This document shows positions 16,770 to 25,661 of a DNA stretch of 64,000 nucleotides, in pieces. Under the pieces are notes generated by a model. It made no database searches, had not been told where the DNA came from, and saw only the letters and a program-made list of their open reading frames with translations. This DNA comes from Bacillota bacterium (GTDB lineage Bacteria; Bacillota; Clostridia; Acetivibrionales; DTU013). Position numbers and translations under genes: made by a program. Numbering within the stretch: position 1 is the first letter of the stretch; each line of letters opens with the position of its first letter. The DNA is taken from NCBI GenBank assembly GCA_023435925.1, contig JAEZLF010000310.1, positions 6,031 through 70,030 on the forward strand. Direction: 5' to 3'.

Positions 16770-18932
16770 ATGCCAACCATAAAGGATATTGCAAAAGCCG
16801 CCGGCGTTTCCCACGGCACAGTTTCCAATGTGTTGAACAAGCGTCCCGGTGTCAGCTATGAGAAAATACGGCTTGTAGAGCAAACTGCAATCGCAATGGG
16901 TTATGCCATCGATGAAAAGGCAAGTTTGCTTCGTAAGGGAACTACCCGTACACTGGCAGTAATGCTTCCCACCCTTGCAGAGAAGCACTATTGTGATTTA
17001 TATACTGGTATTCTTCGTTATGCGCAAAGCCAGCAGTATTCCGTACGGTTATTTTTAACAAACGATCTTCCTTACGTGGAAAGGCGTAACATACTAGAAG
17101 CGCTTGCGCTGAAGGTTTGTAGCGTTCTGACTGTTTCATGTCTTGAAAACCACAAAAAAGAATATCAGCCTATTGTGTCACGGAAAATTCCGCTGCTTTT
17201 TATAGAAAGGCAGCCGGACAGCGCATCATTTTGTTCGTACGTCTTTGACATGGAACAGGCAGCCGGACATATCGCTGCGAAAGTAACTCTCGGCTCAGAC
17301 GCTTGTATTCTTACAGGGGAAGCGTTTTATTCCGATCAGGCTGCACTTCGGAAAGCTTTACAAAAATATTTATCACTTCAGGACACCGATTTCTATGAAA
17401 ACCGCCGTGGTGAACAATCCCCTGCAGTACACATTTTATTGCAACGCGAGCGGAAACCGGATGTCATAGTTTGTTCCAATGAAACACTTGCAGATAAAGT
17501 GCAGCTTACATATGCCGAAAGCGGAGCACCCATACCAGCAATTGTGACGCTTTCTTCGCTGCGCCCTTCACATAATGCCCGATATCACAACATTACGCTG
17601 AATTATCGTATGCTTGGCCGGCAGGCAGCCATTTCGATCATCGAACAGGCTGGAAACAAGCTGATACCTTCCTCCCGCGTGTTCTCCGTCTCGGGCTGCA
17701 CTGAGCCGTTTTCCTCACCGGCAGTTATCCAAAAAAAGCCACTGCGACTGCTGGCCCACGAAACACCGGCCATTACGGCGCTTAGCTATCTGTTGCCTCG
17801 CTTCACGCAGCGTTATGGTATCCCTGTTGAGGTGCATGCCGGTTCCATGGCGGAGGTTTTTGAACGGATCCTTTCACCGGATGTAGCCAATTGGGATGTT
17901 GTAAGGCTTGATCCTTCAACCCTGTCTTATCTGGGGCCGCGCATCCTTTGTAATCTGAGTGAGATTGAACCAGATGCCGTAAGCCTGATGAATCAGTATC
18001 TCCCCAATCTGCAAAACGATTTTTCGTTCATTGGAGGGAAGCTCTGCGCGTTGCCCTTTGACATCAGCGTTCAGATGCTGTTTTATCAGCGTTCACTATT
18101 TGATGACATCGGTCAAATCAGAGCGTTTTTTGAAGAAACCGGGAAGACCCTGACGGTACCGACTACTTATCAGGAGTTTGACCGCATATGTCGTTTCTTT
18201 TGCAAAGCCCACCGTCCGGATTCTCCCATCCAGTACGGCGCAAGCCTTGCCCCCACAAACCCAACCTCTGTCGCTAATGATTATCTACCGCGCTTGCTAT
18301 CAGCCGGCGGGCTGTCCTATACTGCAAATGGGTTCTTGAACCTCAGTACACCTATAGCACTAAAAGCGTTGAAGGAATATATTGCATACGCTTCTTTAGC
18401 CAGCCCGTCTCATGTGAAAAGCTGGAGTGAAATTGCAGAAAACTTTGTAAACGGTGAATCCGCAACCGCTGTTCTTTATGTCAACCACGCTTCCGGTTTT
18501 ATGAAAGCCCAAAGCGCCAATGTTGGTATTGAAATTGGATATGCACCCATTCCCGGAGGTCACCCTCTGCTTGGCGGCGGTTCCATGGGGGTGTGTAAGC
18601 AAACCGTACAGCCTGAAGAGGCTTATGAATTTGTTCGTTGGGCTACCGGCGAAGCCATCGCACCTGAAATGGTCATGCTCGGCGGCGTTTCAGCCTGTAA
18701 AAACGTATATGAGCAATGTGAAATTCTTGATACATATCCATGGCTGGAAGCCCTGCCGAATTATATTCAAATGGGAATCCGCAAGCCAATTCTCTCACCA
18801 TTGGATATTGACTACAATCAGCGTGATTTTGAATATACTCTGGGCGAGCATTTAATGCGGGCAATCGCAGGAGAGGAAACACCAGAAGAAGCGCTTTTGA
18901 ATACACAAAAAACATTAGATATGATCCGATGA
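16770..18932 (+). CDS. LacI-family regulator fused to an ABC binding-protein-like domain
   Basis: 720 residues, about twice the LacI size. Residues 1-60 are a LacI helix-turn-helix: MPTIKDIAKAAGVSHGTVSN with hinge LLRKGTTRTLAVMLPT. A LacI-type sensor domain follows to about 325. From about residue 335 the chain becomes an extracellular solute-binding-like domain: LSYLLPRFTQRYGIPVEVHAG, QMLFYQRSLFDDIGQ, GGGSMGVCKQTVQPEEAYEF. There is no signal peptide, so the second domain would sense ligand in the cytoplasm. ATG 16770 is chosen because GAGGT lies 5 nt upstream and the family starts here; TTG 16737 only extends the frame. It is divergent from the HAD/ABC operon it probably regulates. Confidence 0.85.
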   Translation: MPTIKDIAKAAGVSHGTVSNVLNKRPGVSYEKIRLVEQTAIAMGYAIDEKASLLRKGTTRTLAVMLPTLAEKHYCDLYTGILRYAQSQQYSVRLFLTNDLPYVERRNILEALALKVCSVLTVSCLENHKKEYQPIVSRKIPLLFIERQPDSASFCSYVFDMEQAAGHIAAKVTLGSDACILTGEAFYSDQAALRKALQKYLSLQDTDFYENRRGEQSPAVHILLQRERKPDVIVCSNETLADKVQLTYAESGAPIPAIVTLSSLRPSHNARYHNITLNYRMLGRQAAISIIEQAGNKLIPSSRVFSVSGCTEPFSSPAVIQKKPLRLLAHETPAITALSYLLPRFTQRYGIPVEVHAGSMAEVFERILSPDVANWDVVRLDPSTLSYLGPRILCNLSEIEPDAVSLMNQYLPNLQNDFSFIGGKLCALPFDISVQMLFYQRSLFDDIGQIRAFFEETGKTLTVPTTYQEFDRICRFFCKAHRPDSPIQYGASLAPTNPTSVANDYLPRLLSAGGLSYTANGFLNLSTPIALKALKEYIAYASLASPSHVKSWSEIAENFVNGESATAVLYVNHASGFMKAQSANVGIEIGYAPIPGGHPLLGGGSMGVCKQTVQPEEAYEFVRWATGEAIAPEMVMLGGVSACKNVYEQCEILDTYPWLEALPNYIQMGIRKPILSPLDIDYNQRDFEYTLGEHLMRAIAGEETPEEALLNTQKTLDMIR

Positions 18933-19150
18933 ATATGAAGTGCAGATGCCCGTTGGAGAGCGGTATGTCTGATCTACCATTGGACTTGTTTATTGCAGAT
19001 GGATGTGTACTGGATGTAAGAAATCAATCTGTTGCCAGCTTTGAAGTTGTCGCTTTTCCATTAAAGATAAAAGCCGATAGTTCCATGACAAGAGCTGTTC
19101 AAGGATTATTCATTAATGAAAACTATGCATTTAACCATCCAAGTGAGTAA
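18929..19150 (+). CDS. small hypothetical frame overlapping the regulator stop
   Basis: 73 codons starting MNMKCRCPLESGMSDLPLD. The ATG overlaps the regulator stop (ATGA), which could allow coupling, but no ribosome site is clear and the sequence matches no family I know. It might be a gene remnant; doubtful. Confidence 0.3.
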   Translation: MNMKCRCPLESGMSDLPLDLFIADGCVLDVRNQSVASFEVVAFPLKIKADSSMTRAVQGLFINENYAFNHPSE

Positions 19151-19217
19151 GCTTTTTAAAATAATGTCAATAATAAATAAGAACACAATATTTATATCCT
19201 ATTAAATGGAGAGTTGC

Positions 19218-20201
19218 GTGAATTTAAAATATATAAAAGAACCTATATTGTATCAAGGAAGAAAGAAAAGCAGAAAGTATTTCGAAGGGTGGTATTTTAA
19301 GCAAGTAGCTCCGGATTTGAAATGTTCAATTTGCGTAATTCCTGGAATAGCTAAAGATCAGCACAATACGCACGCCTTCATACAAACCATCATAAATGTA
19401 TCTGCTGATCCGGAGGCAAGGCTTGAAACACACTATCATCAGTTTATAATTGATGATTTCAAATATGACGATGATCCGTTTTGTTTAAGAATTGGCAAAA
19501 ATACATTCAGAAGTAATGAAATGGAACTTAATCTGTCTGATGATAAGTATTCTCTTTATGGAAAAATTGTTTTTTCTGAACTAACTAAAATTAAAACAAG
19601 CATACTCTCCCCTAATATTATGGGATATTATGCCTATTTTCCGTTTATGGAATGTTATCACGGAATAATTAGTATGGGGCACAATCTTCAAGGATTTTTG
19701 ATTTTGAATAATAAAACAATGGATTTTAGTAATGGTAAAGGCTATATTGAAAAAGATTGGGGAACTTCCTTTCCAAAAGAGTATGCCTGGCTTCAATCGA
19801 ATAATTTTATAGGCTCCGATGCAAGTATCATGTGTTCTATTGCCAACATCCCTTTTCTCGGAACTTCATTTCAAGGGTTCATATGCAATCTTTCTCTTAA
19901 CACCCAAGAATACAGATTTGCAAGTTACAATTATAGTAAGCTGATAAAGTTAAATTGTACGGATAATAGTGTTGATATTACAATGGTGAAAGGCAATCAC
20001 AAGCTTGAAGTAAGTGCAAAAATGCAAGAGAGAGGAATATTGAAATCTCCAAAAAAAGGTGTTATGAATACTACAGTCAAGGAAGGGCTGAGTGGAGTTG
20101 TAGATGTAAAGCTGACAAAAATCACAGGAGAAATACTATTTAAAGGAGTTGGTAATCCTTGCGGTATTGAGTTGGTTAAAAGCTTAGCTGATGTTAAATA
20201 A
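19218..20201 (+). CDS. tocopherol cyclase-like family protein
   Basis: About 327 residues. The N-terminal KSRKYFEGWYFKQ and the central GKGYIEKDWGTSFPKEYAWLQ are hallmarks of the tocopherol-cyclase family (Pfam Tocopherol_cycl), a lipocalin-like beta fold. Bacterial members outside phototrophs have no known reaction, so tocopherol synthesis should not be assumed. GTG 19218 is the likely start: GGAGAG lies 6 nt upstream, while the ATG at 19206 has no ribosome site. It is followed by a terminator. Confidence 0.8.
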   Translation: MNLKYIKEPILYQGRKKSRKYFEGWYFKQVAPDLKCSICVIPGIAKDQHNTHAFIQTIINVSADPEARLETHYHQFIIDDFKYDDDPFCLRIGKNTFRSNEMELNLSDDKYSLYGKIVFSELTKIKTSILSPNIMGYYAYFPFMECYHGIISMGHNLQGFLILNNKTMDFSNGKGYIEKDWGTSFPKEYAWLQSNNFIGSDASIMCSIANIPFLGTSFQGFICNLSLNTQEYRFASYNYSKLIKLNCTDNSVDITMVKGNHKLEVSAKMQERGILKSPKKGVMNTTVKEGLSGVVDVKLTKITGEILFKGVGNPCGIELVKSLADVK

Positions 20202-20216
20202 TTACATGCATTTCTG

Positions 20217-20260
20217 TGCGAAGTGCCCTACGTATGGTTAATTCTATAAGGCACCTCGCA
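20217..20260. terminator. bidirectional terminator
   Basis: TGCGAAGTGCC (20217-20227) pairs with GGCACCTCGCA (20250-20260) with one mismatch and is followed by TTTATTTTGTT. It lies between two convergent genes. Confidence 0.7.
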
Positions 20261-20269
20261 TTTATTTTG

Positions 20270-21244
20270 TTATTTGCTGATGATCTCCACATATACTAAT
20301 GTTTGGTTTAGTAATTGATATGCGATTTCTCCGAATGTCACCGGCCCTGCAAATGGCGGTGTTGCTTTACCGTCAAGCTCACCGTAAAGGTAATTGAGAA
20401 TACAGTTACATGAATAGATCGGTTGAATATCCGTAAACACATGTAACCGTTCTTCGAAACTCGCTGCATAATTGCTGACAGAACGTGCAAAACGATATTC
20501 CTTTCCTGAAAATACAGGAGCATAAAAATCAACGGTCTTGTTTTCTTCAGAAATAGATTTTATGGAGACGTTTACCAATACGCTATTGTAATCTGCCACT
20601 AATGGTAATCTCGTATCAATTTTATTTTCGGCTATATAATCCGATAACACCACTTCTCTTCCGTTGACCAAGCATTTCACAACTGATAAAGCGTCTTCCA
20701 GAAATTCAATTTTCGTATCATTCTCATCCGTACTAAAAATATTCACTATACCGAGAGAAACCATCTTATCATCGGGCAAGCAAATATGTAATGCAACTGC
20801 TTTGTCGCAATATGATATGCCGGTAACGCCGTCAAAAACCTTCGCACTTGAATTGGTTGAGAGATCAAAGCCAGAGATCCAACCAACTGTCGGATTCATA
20901 AATATATCACTTGAATTCGGTGCTTCTTTCGCGTAAAATACAGCAACATCACTTGCGAATGGCATAATCAAAAATGATACTCCATTATGATACGCATCTT
21001 TTGTCATGTCAAATATGTTATTTCTATCGTAAACTTCAGTTTTAAAATCAACTGCGCATGCAATTTCATTGACAAACAATTTGTCCTTACAAGTGACTCC
21101 TCCCTGCTCCGTAATAAAATAGGGTGTAGTTCCTGCAATCCACTTCCCTTTCGGTAATTCTCTCAGCAAAGACTCGTCCGCTGCAATATGTAGTATTCTA
21201 CCTTCATTTATCAATTTAATTGCTTCATTAAGATTAACAAACAT
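20270..21244 (-). CDS. hypothetical protein with FIST-like features
   Basis: 324 residues, soluble. It begins MFVNLNEAIKLINEGRILHIA and ends with FAGPVTFGEIAYQLLNQTLVYVE. The overall pattern, including the conserved CNCILNYLYGEL near the C-terminus and the GP-TFGEIA stretch, recalls FIST-type sensory domains, but I am not certain. It is the second gene of a leftward pair with the 72-residue helical protein, 12 nt apart, so the two probably work together. No catalytic residues can be named. Confidence 0.55.
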   Translation of the reverse strand: MFVNLNEAIKLINEGRILHIAADESLLRELPKGKWIAGTTPYFITEQGGVTCKDKLFVNEIACAVDFKTEVYDRNNIFDMTKDAYHNGVSFLIMPFASDVAVFYAKEAPNSSDIFMNPTVGWISGFDLSTNSSAKVFDGVTGISYCDKAVALHICLPDDKMVSLGIVNIFSTDENDTKIEFLEDALSVVKCLVNGREVVLSDYIAENKIDTRLPLVADYNSVLVNVSIKSISEENKTVDFYAPVFSGKEYRFARSVSNYAASFEERLHVFTDIQPIYSCNCILNYLYGELDGKATPPFAGPVTFGEIAYQLLNQTLVYVEIISK

Positions 21245-21256
21245 ACTTTATACCTC

Positions 21257-21475
21257 CTATAATACCTTCAGTTTTTCGATATCTTTTGCCATAATTCCAG
21301 AATACTTTTCAAAGAACACTTTCATTTCCTGTAAACAGTTGTTAAGCTCTTCCGGAGACTGATTAATCGAGTACTTTCTTTGTAATCTGGCAATTAAAAG
21401 ATTCAGGCCAAGGTTAGTTGATTCATACTTCGCTTGATTTTTGATTAATTTCTCAAGATTTACATCTAGCTCCAT
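21257..21475 (-). CDS. small helical hypothetical protein
   Basis: 72 residues, MELDVNLEKLIKNQAKYEST then mostly charged helices; probable coiled-coil. GAGGAG lies about 9 nt before the ATG. The stop is 12 nt before the next gene, a clear operon arrangement. No family recognised. Confidence 0.6.
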   Translation of the reverse strand: MELDVNLEKLIKNQAKYESTNLGLNLLIARLQRKYSINQSPEELNNCLQEMKVFFEKYSGIMAKDIEKLKVL

Positions 21476-21686
21476 ACTTGTGATCTCCTCTCTTTTTTAC
21501 TTAACAGATGCGGCATTGAAACAAAATACCTATTAAACCTAATAATATAAAATCTTTCATTTTTTCAATAACATTATTTTACACTAAATAATAATACCCG
21601 ACAAGATGTTTGTGATATGATAGCAAATGATCAGGATAACCTCATTATTTACGAATAGTATATTGGTGAACGGTGATACTATTAAT

Positions 21687-22706
21687 ATGTTTATACCTAA
21701 AAGAATTATTTTTGAGAAAGACTCATTAGAATATGATTTGGCTCAGGAGATTCTGGCTAAATTTAAAGATAAGGATATTGAAATCATTAATTTGACTTCC
21801 AATAAACTCAAGCAGCACATTCCCGGCAATGATTTGTCCGCTCAATATAAAGAAGGTAAGAAGACTTTAGTGGTTGGAACAAAGAAGAGTTTAAAGTTTC
21901 AATCCTGCAAACCTTCGGCTCATTATCAGCTTCCTTTAGTATCAGGCTGCATGGGGCAATGTCAGTACTGTTACTTAAATACTATGTTAGGTGATAAGCC
22001 TTTTGTAAAAATCCACGCTAATATAAACGAAATTCTTGATCAAGCCCGGAAATATATCGATGAAAGAGCACCCGATATAACGATATTTGAAGGAGCTGCT
22101 ACATCTGACCCTGTACCTGTGGAGCCTTATACGCATTCATTACAAAAAGCAATCACATTCTTTGGCGAGCAAAAAAACGCAAGATTTCGGTTTGTAACAA
22201 AGTACAATGATATCGATACATTGCTCAAATTAGAGCACAATGGTCATACAGAAATAAGATTTAGTATCAATACTTCTGCTGTTATAGACCAATATGAACA
22301 TTTAACAGCCAACGTGAACAAAAGGATCGAAGCAAGCATAAAGGTTGCGGAGGCGGGATATCCTATGGGCTATTTAATTGCTCCTGTATTTATATACGAT
22401 AATTGGCAGGATGAGTATCATCATTTATTGCTGGATTTAAAGAGGAAACTTCCAAATGGTTTAAATTTTCCAGTGACTTTTGAGATTATTTCACACCGCT
22501 ATACTACAACGGCCAAAAATAGAATACTTCAGGTATTTCCTGAAAGCGAATTACCTATGAATGATGAAGACCGCAAATATAAGTATGGACAATTTGGATA
22601 TGGAAAGTATGTCTATCCTCAGGACAGCATGGATGAGATAAAGCAATTCTTTACAAAAGAGTTGGAAGAACTGTTTCCAAATGAGGAGGTTAAATATATT
22701 ATTTGA
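21687..22706 (+). CDS. splB: spore photoproduct lyase (radical SAM) lacking the usual Cys141
   Basis: 339 residues, the normal length. The enzyme uses a 4Fe-4S cluster and SAM to revert the spore photoproduct to two thymines during germination. The cluster motif is C88-x3-C92-x2-C95 (SGCMGQCQYCYLNTM), and the family blocks KPSAHYQLPL, ERAPDITIFE, RFVTKYND, RFSIN and AGYPMGYLIAPV are all present. In the stretch that in B. subtilis reads FEASCTSD, this protein has FEGAATSD: the position equal to Cys141, the hydrogen donor, is Ala138. ATG 21687 gives the family start MFIPKRIIFEKD; the ATG 60 nt earlier adds an unrelated tail. Confidence 0.92.
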   Translation: MFIPKRIIFEKDSLEYDLAQEILAKFKDKDIEIINLTSNKLKQHIPGNDLSAQYKEGKKTLVVGTKKSLKFQSCKPSAHYQLPLVSGCMGQCQYCYLNTMLGDKPFVKIHANINEILDQARKYIDERAPDITIFEGAATSDPVPVEPYTHSLQKAITFFGEQKNARFRFVTKYNDIDTLLKLEHNGHTEIRFSINTSAVIDQYEHLTANVNKRIEASIKVAEAGYPMGYLIAPVFIYDNWQDEYHHLLLDLKRKLPNGLNFPVTFEIISHRYTTTAKNRILQVFPESELPMNDEDRKYKYGQFGYGKYVYPQDSMDEIKQFFTKELEELFPNEEVKYII

Positions 22707-22792
22707 TGTAAATTACTCCAACAATAGTTAACCTATAATTGTAGTGATAGAAGATACCAATCTTGATATCATAGAAAAGCCTATTTTAACTT

Positions 22793-22933
22793 CAGTCCCC
22801 CTATTTTCTGCAGCATGCCCACAATCCCGTTGACTGGTACCCCTGGGGGCCGGAAGCTTTTTCAAGAGCAGTTTCCGAAAACAAACCAATCTTTCTCAGC
22901 ATCGGTTACTCCACATGTCATTGGTGCCATGTC
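22793..22933 (+). pseudogene. old fragment of the yyaL-type gene 5' end
   Basis: This stretch encodes [20 protein letters not shown] and continues to [11 protein letters not shown], nearly the same protein as residues about 15-59 of the intact-looking 5' end at 23251. There is an in-frame stop just before it and the frame ends shortly after CHWCHV, where the sequence changes abruptly to CGCATATAAC. It lacks the true N-terminus and start. It is a relic that stops at the same CHWC site used by the prophage, which suggests an earlier insertion event at this spot. Confidence 0.8.
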
Positions 22934-23226
22934 CGCATATAACAGCAATTCGGAAAGTATATTTTTGAGAATTAACAAATGCGCAATTGCATCAAAGAAA
23001 TAAGATTTCACTGGTGCAGGTATTATGCAGGTTATTGTGTGGTGTTTATCCTAAAAAGAATCATATTTTATTTTATATTTTCATAAATAAATTTGCCCTT
23101 AACATGACACCATCTCCTTTCCTCAAGATTTAACCATTTTTATCCTACCATTCAGGGTTATTGTCGTCAATATAATTCATGATACTATTGTATGAATTCG
23201 GGAATAACTAAGAACAAATACATGCT
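22934..23226. other. non-coding gap between two copies of the yyaL 5' end
   Basis: About 290 nt, AT-rich, no supported gene. It may be what is left of an earlier element that sat in the CHWC site; the sequence carries no recognisable recombinase or terminal repeat. Confidence 0.4.
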
Positions 23227-23250
23227 ATGCTAATAGAGAGGTTGATAAAT

Positions 23251-23445
23251 ATGAGTAAAAATAAAAAGCCAAACAGACTGATTAATGAAAAATCTCCATA
23301 CTTACTCCAACACGCTCATAACCCCGTAGACTGGTACCCCTGGGGGCCGGATGCCTTTTCACGAGCTGTTTCCGAGGATAAACCCATATTCCTCTCCATC
23401 GGCTATTCCACTTGTCACTGGTGCCAGTTTCATCAAATACACTAA
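23251..23445 (+). pseudogene. native 5' end of the yyaL-type gene, cut off by the prophage
   Basis: ATG 23251 with AGAGAGG 9 nt upstream begins [20 protein letters not shown] and runs [12 protein letters not shown]...[10 protein letters not shown], the start of a DUF255 thioredoxin-like domain. After CHWC the frame enters phage sequence (QFHQIH, stop). Base use is host-like and the break point matches the 3' part of the gene at 57699. So the uninterrupted gene would have been this piece joined to the sequence from about 57699. The remaining 64-residue product is unlikely to fold as an enzyme. Confidence 0.88.
23413..23426. other. left attachment junction (attL core)
   Basis: TGTCACTGGTGCCA here corresponds to TGCCATTGGTGTCA at 57699-57712: 11 of 14 positions agree, with TTGGTG/CTGGTG in the middle. 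Left of it is the native gene; right of it (GTTTCATCAAATAC) is phage. Serine recombinases need only a 2-bp identical crossover, so the exact point cannot be fixed. Confidence 0.65.
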
Positions 23446-24956
23446 TTGTATTCAATTTCTATTTCTGCATCTTCACTTACTCTAGTCCATGTTATAACCT
23501 TAATTAGTTTTTTATATATTGTATTCAAATTAATAACATTAATTATTTTTAATCTATTTAACATATCCTTATAATAAGTAATTCTATCCTCTGGATTTAC
23601 GCTTTGTAAATTTAACATTTTTCTTTCCAGTATATCAATTTCTTTAGTAGTTGAATAAACTAAACTTTCCCATTTCTCTTTTCTTTGTAACCATTCGTCT
23701 CTTTTATAATCTCCCAATTCATAAGCTTCGTTGACCTTATCTAAAGCAGAAACGTATTTTTCATAATCTTTTTGCTTTTTGCTTATTTCTATTTTCAAGG
23801 TTTTGATATCATTGACATAATTCCCATCATCATTTTTCTCGAGCAATTCTATTGATTTTTTAATATGAATCTCTGCTTTCTTTTTTACCGTTTCTAATAC
23901 TTCTTTATAATTTCCCCCTCTATTCGCACACTTTTCCCCCACTTCGCTTATGTGCCAGCATGGTTTTATAAGTATATAACCATTATTCTTTTTTTGAAAT
24001 GTCATGCCATAACCACATATACCACATTTAATTAGTCCACTTAATTCATATGTTCCTGCTCTCGCCCTTTTAGGTGTTTTTTGTCGTTTATTAATTAACT
24101 CTATTATTATATCGTGTTCCAATTGTGTTTTAGTAGCTTCATGACAGTTATCAACGATATTCCATTCACTTCTAGGTAGTTCTCTATATTCTTTAGCATT
24201 AGATTTCTTAATCTTATGCCCATCGCCCTTTGTTTTATTTGTGATAATTTTACCTAGGTGAGTTTCGTCTGTTAATAATCTATATATTGCTACATTTGAC
24301 CAAGCTTTACCTTTAGAACTCAATATATTTTTCTTATTCAAATCAATTGATATATTTTGTGGAGTTACACCTTTTAAAGCTTGTTCAATAATATATCTGT
24401 AAATCTCTAATTTTTCATCATTTACAACTAAACCTTTTTCATTAAACTTACCATTCCACTCTTGATATTCATAAGGGAATGGAGGAATCCCATTTGTCCA
24501 ATTACCCATCTTTGCTCCGGCTTTTTTACCTTGTCTTAATCTTCGGGTTATGGTTTTATATTCGTGTCTTGCGAAGAAACTTTGAAAATCAGAATAATCT
24601 TCATCTGATTCATTATTTAAGTCATAAATTTTACTTGGAGTAATAATTAATGTGTTAGATTTTTTTAATATATCTTCAATATAACCTTGCTCATTTTTGC
24701 TTCCTCTTGACAATCTATCATAATCCATTACAACTACCGCATCATATAACTCTGATTCAACTTCGCTTAGAAGTTTTTTAAATTGTGGTCTCATCTCAAT
24801 ACTGTCTGATGTTCCAATTTCTGCATATTCAACATATTTCCAATTATTTTTCTCGCATAATTCTACTAATGCATTCCTATGCTTCTGGAGGTCTTTTTCT
24901 TCATCACCCCTTGACTTTCTTAAATATATCGCAACAAATCTAACATCATATGTCAT
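23442..24956 (-). CDS. large serine recombinase (phage integrase)
   Basis: 504 residues. N-terminal resolvase domain: [14 protein letters not shown] supplies the catalytic Ser, then [13 protein letters not shown] recombinase domain follows (about 190-290), then a zinc ribbon, CGICGYGM...CWH...C, and a coiled-coil region (about 370-450) as in phage integrases of the phiC31/A118 group. ATG 24956 is preceded by AAGGGG about 10 nt upstream; a TTG start 24 nt earlier is less likely. The stop codon is only about 15 nt from the left junction, the usual place for an integrase next to attP. It probably mediates insertion into the CHWC codons. Confidence 0.93.
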   Translation of the reverse strand: MTYDVRFVAIYLRKSRGDEEKDLQKHRNALVELCEKNNWKYVEYAEIGTSDSIEMRPQFKKLLSEVESELYDAVVVMDYDRLSRGSKNEQGYIEDILKKSNTLIITPSKIYDLNNESDEDYSDFQSFFARHEYKTITRRLRQGKKAGAKMGNWTNGIPPFPYEYQEWNGKFNEKGLVVNDEKLEIYRYIIEQALKGVTPQNISIDLNKKNILSSKGKAWSNVAIYRLLTDETHLGKIITNKTKGDGHKIKKSNAKEYRELPRSEWNIVDNCHEATKTQLEHDIIIELINKRQKTPKRARAGTYELSGLIKCGICGYGMTFQKKNNGYILIKPCWHISEVGEKCANRGGNYKEVLETVKKKAEIHIKKSIELLEKNDDGNYVNDIKTLKIEISKKQKDYEKYVSALDKVNEAYELGDYKRDEWLQRKEKWESLVYSTTKEIDILERKMLNLQSVNPEDRITYYKDMLNRLKIINVINLNTIYKKLIKVITWTRVSEDAEIEIEYN

Positions 24957-24976
24957 AATTTTCAACCCCTTAATAG

Positions 24977-25108
24977 TCAATATTTGGCTATTTCGTTTCT
25001 ATTATATTTAACAATGTCAATTTTGTCAAATACACTTCCAATTGCTTGTGCTGTTTTCTTAATTGCCTCATCAGATGGCTGATTTTTAATTATTACGTTT
25101 ATTTTCAT
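24977..25108 (-). CDS. 43-residue protein upstream of the integrase
   Basis: Starts MKINVIIKNQPSDEAIKKTA and ends NRNEIAKY. The site GAGGGAGAT is directly ahead of the ATG. It ends 20 nt before the integrase ATG in the same direction, so it is probably co-translated. Its place beside a serine integrase makes a recombination directionality factor a possibility, but there is no sequence proof; the family is not recognised. Confidence 0.6.
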   Translation of the reverse strand: MKINVIIKNQPSDEAIKKTAQAIGSVFDKIDIVKYNRNEIAKY

Positions 25109-25151
25109 ATCTCCCTCACATTCTTATCAATAAAAATTGCAAAAACAAAAT

Positions 25152-25172
25152 AGGGACATACCATTTGGTACA
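25152..25172. promoter_or_regulatory. single iteron-like site near the integrase
   Basis: ACCATTTGGTACA (25160-25172) is identical over 13 nt to the core of iteron 2 at 52472-52484, and GGGACATA just before it matches the degenerate iteron at 52401-52424. It lies between holin and integrase genes, outside coding sequence. Confidence 0.45.
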
Positions 25173-25203
25173 CCCCTCATTTATATATCTTGTATTTACT
25201 TTA

Positions 25204-25626
25204 TTACTCTACATCGTCTTTCTCTTCCATAATCTGATCTTTTGCTACCTTAAACCATTTCATAATAACATTGGGCAATTTGATATCCATGCCTATTGAA
25301 TTCTCAATAATTGAGGCCAATTCCTTGAAGCAGAATGCACCAATGAAAATAGTTCCCACTGGAACATTGATTCCATTTAGCATAGCAACCCTTTGACCAA
25401 GTATCAAAGCAAATAATAAGAAGAATTCTCCAACCTTTTTCAGCATTCCAACTTTCATTTCATGGCTGGAAAAGTTACCATTCTTAAAGCTTTTAATAAC
25501 TCCTGTTATGATGTCTACACTCATGAGTATTACCCATATGATTATGATTTCCCAGTTTAAGCCAGCTAGGTAAGCACACAATCCTAGAAAAGAACCTAAT
25601 ATTATATCAATAAAACTATTTTTCAT
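25204..25626 (-). CDS. phage holin (holin family 4 / toxin-secretion holin type)
   Basis: 140 residues with three hydrophobic segments: FLGLCAYLAGLNWEIIIIW, the conserved MSVDIITGVIKSFKNG between segments, and FLLFALILGQRVAML. The motif D-xx-TG-xxK followed by a short basic loop is typical of Bacteriophage_holin_4 proteins, which permeabilise the membrane at lysis. It lies just after the tail-tip gene. The expected endolysin partner is not found beside it or elsewhere in the prophage. Confidence 0.88.
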   Translation of the reverse strand: MKNSFIDIILGSFLGLCAYLAGLNWEIIIIWVILMSVDIITGVIKSFKNGNFSSHEMKVGMLKKVGEFFLLFALILGQRVAMLNGINVPVGTIFIGAFCFKELASIIENSIGMDIKLPNVIMKWFKVAKDQIMEEKDDVE

Positions 25627-25661
25627 TTTAATCCTTCCTTATATCTTATAATTACTTTAAC

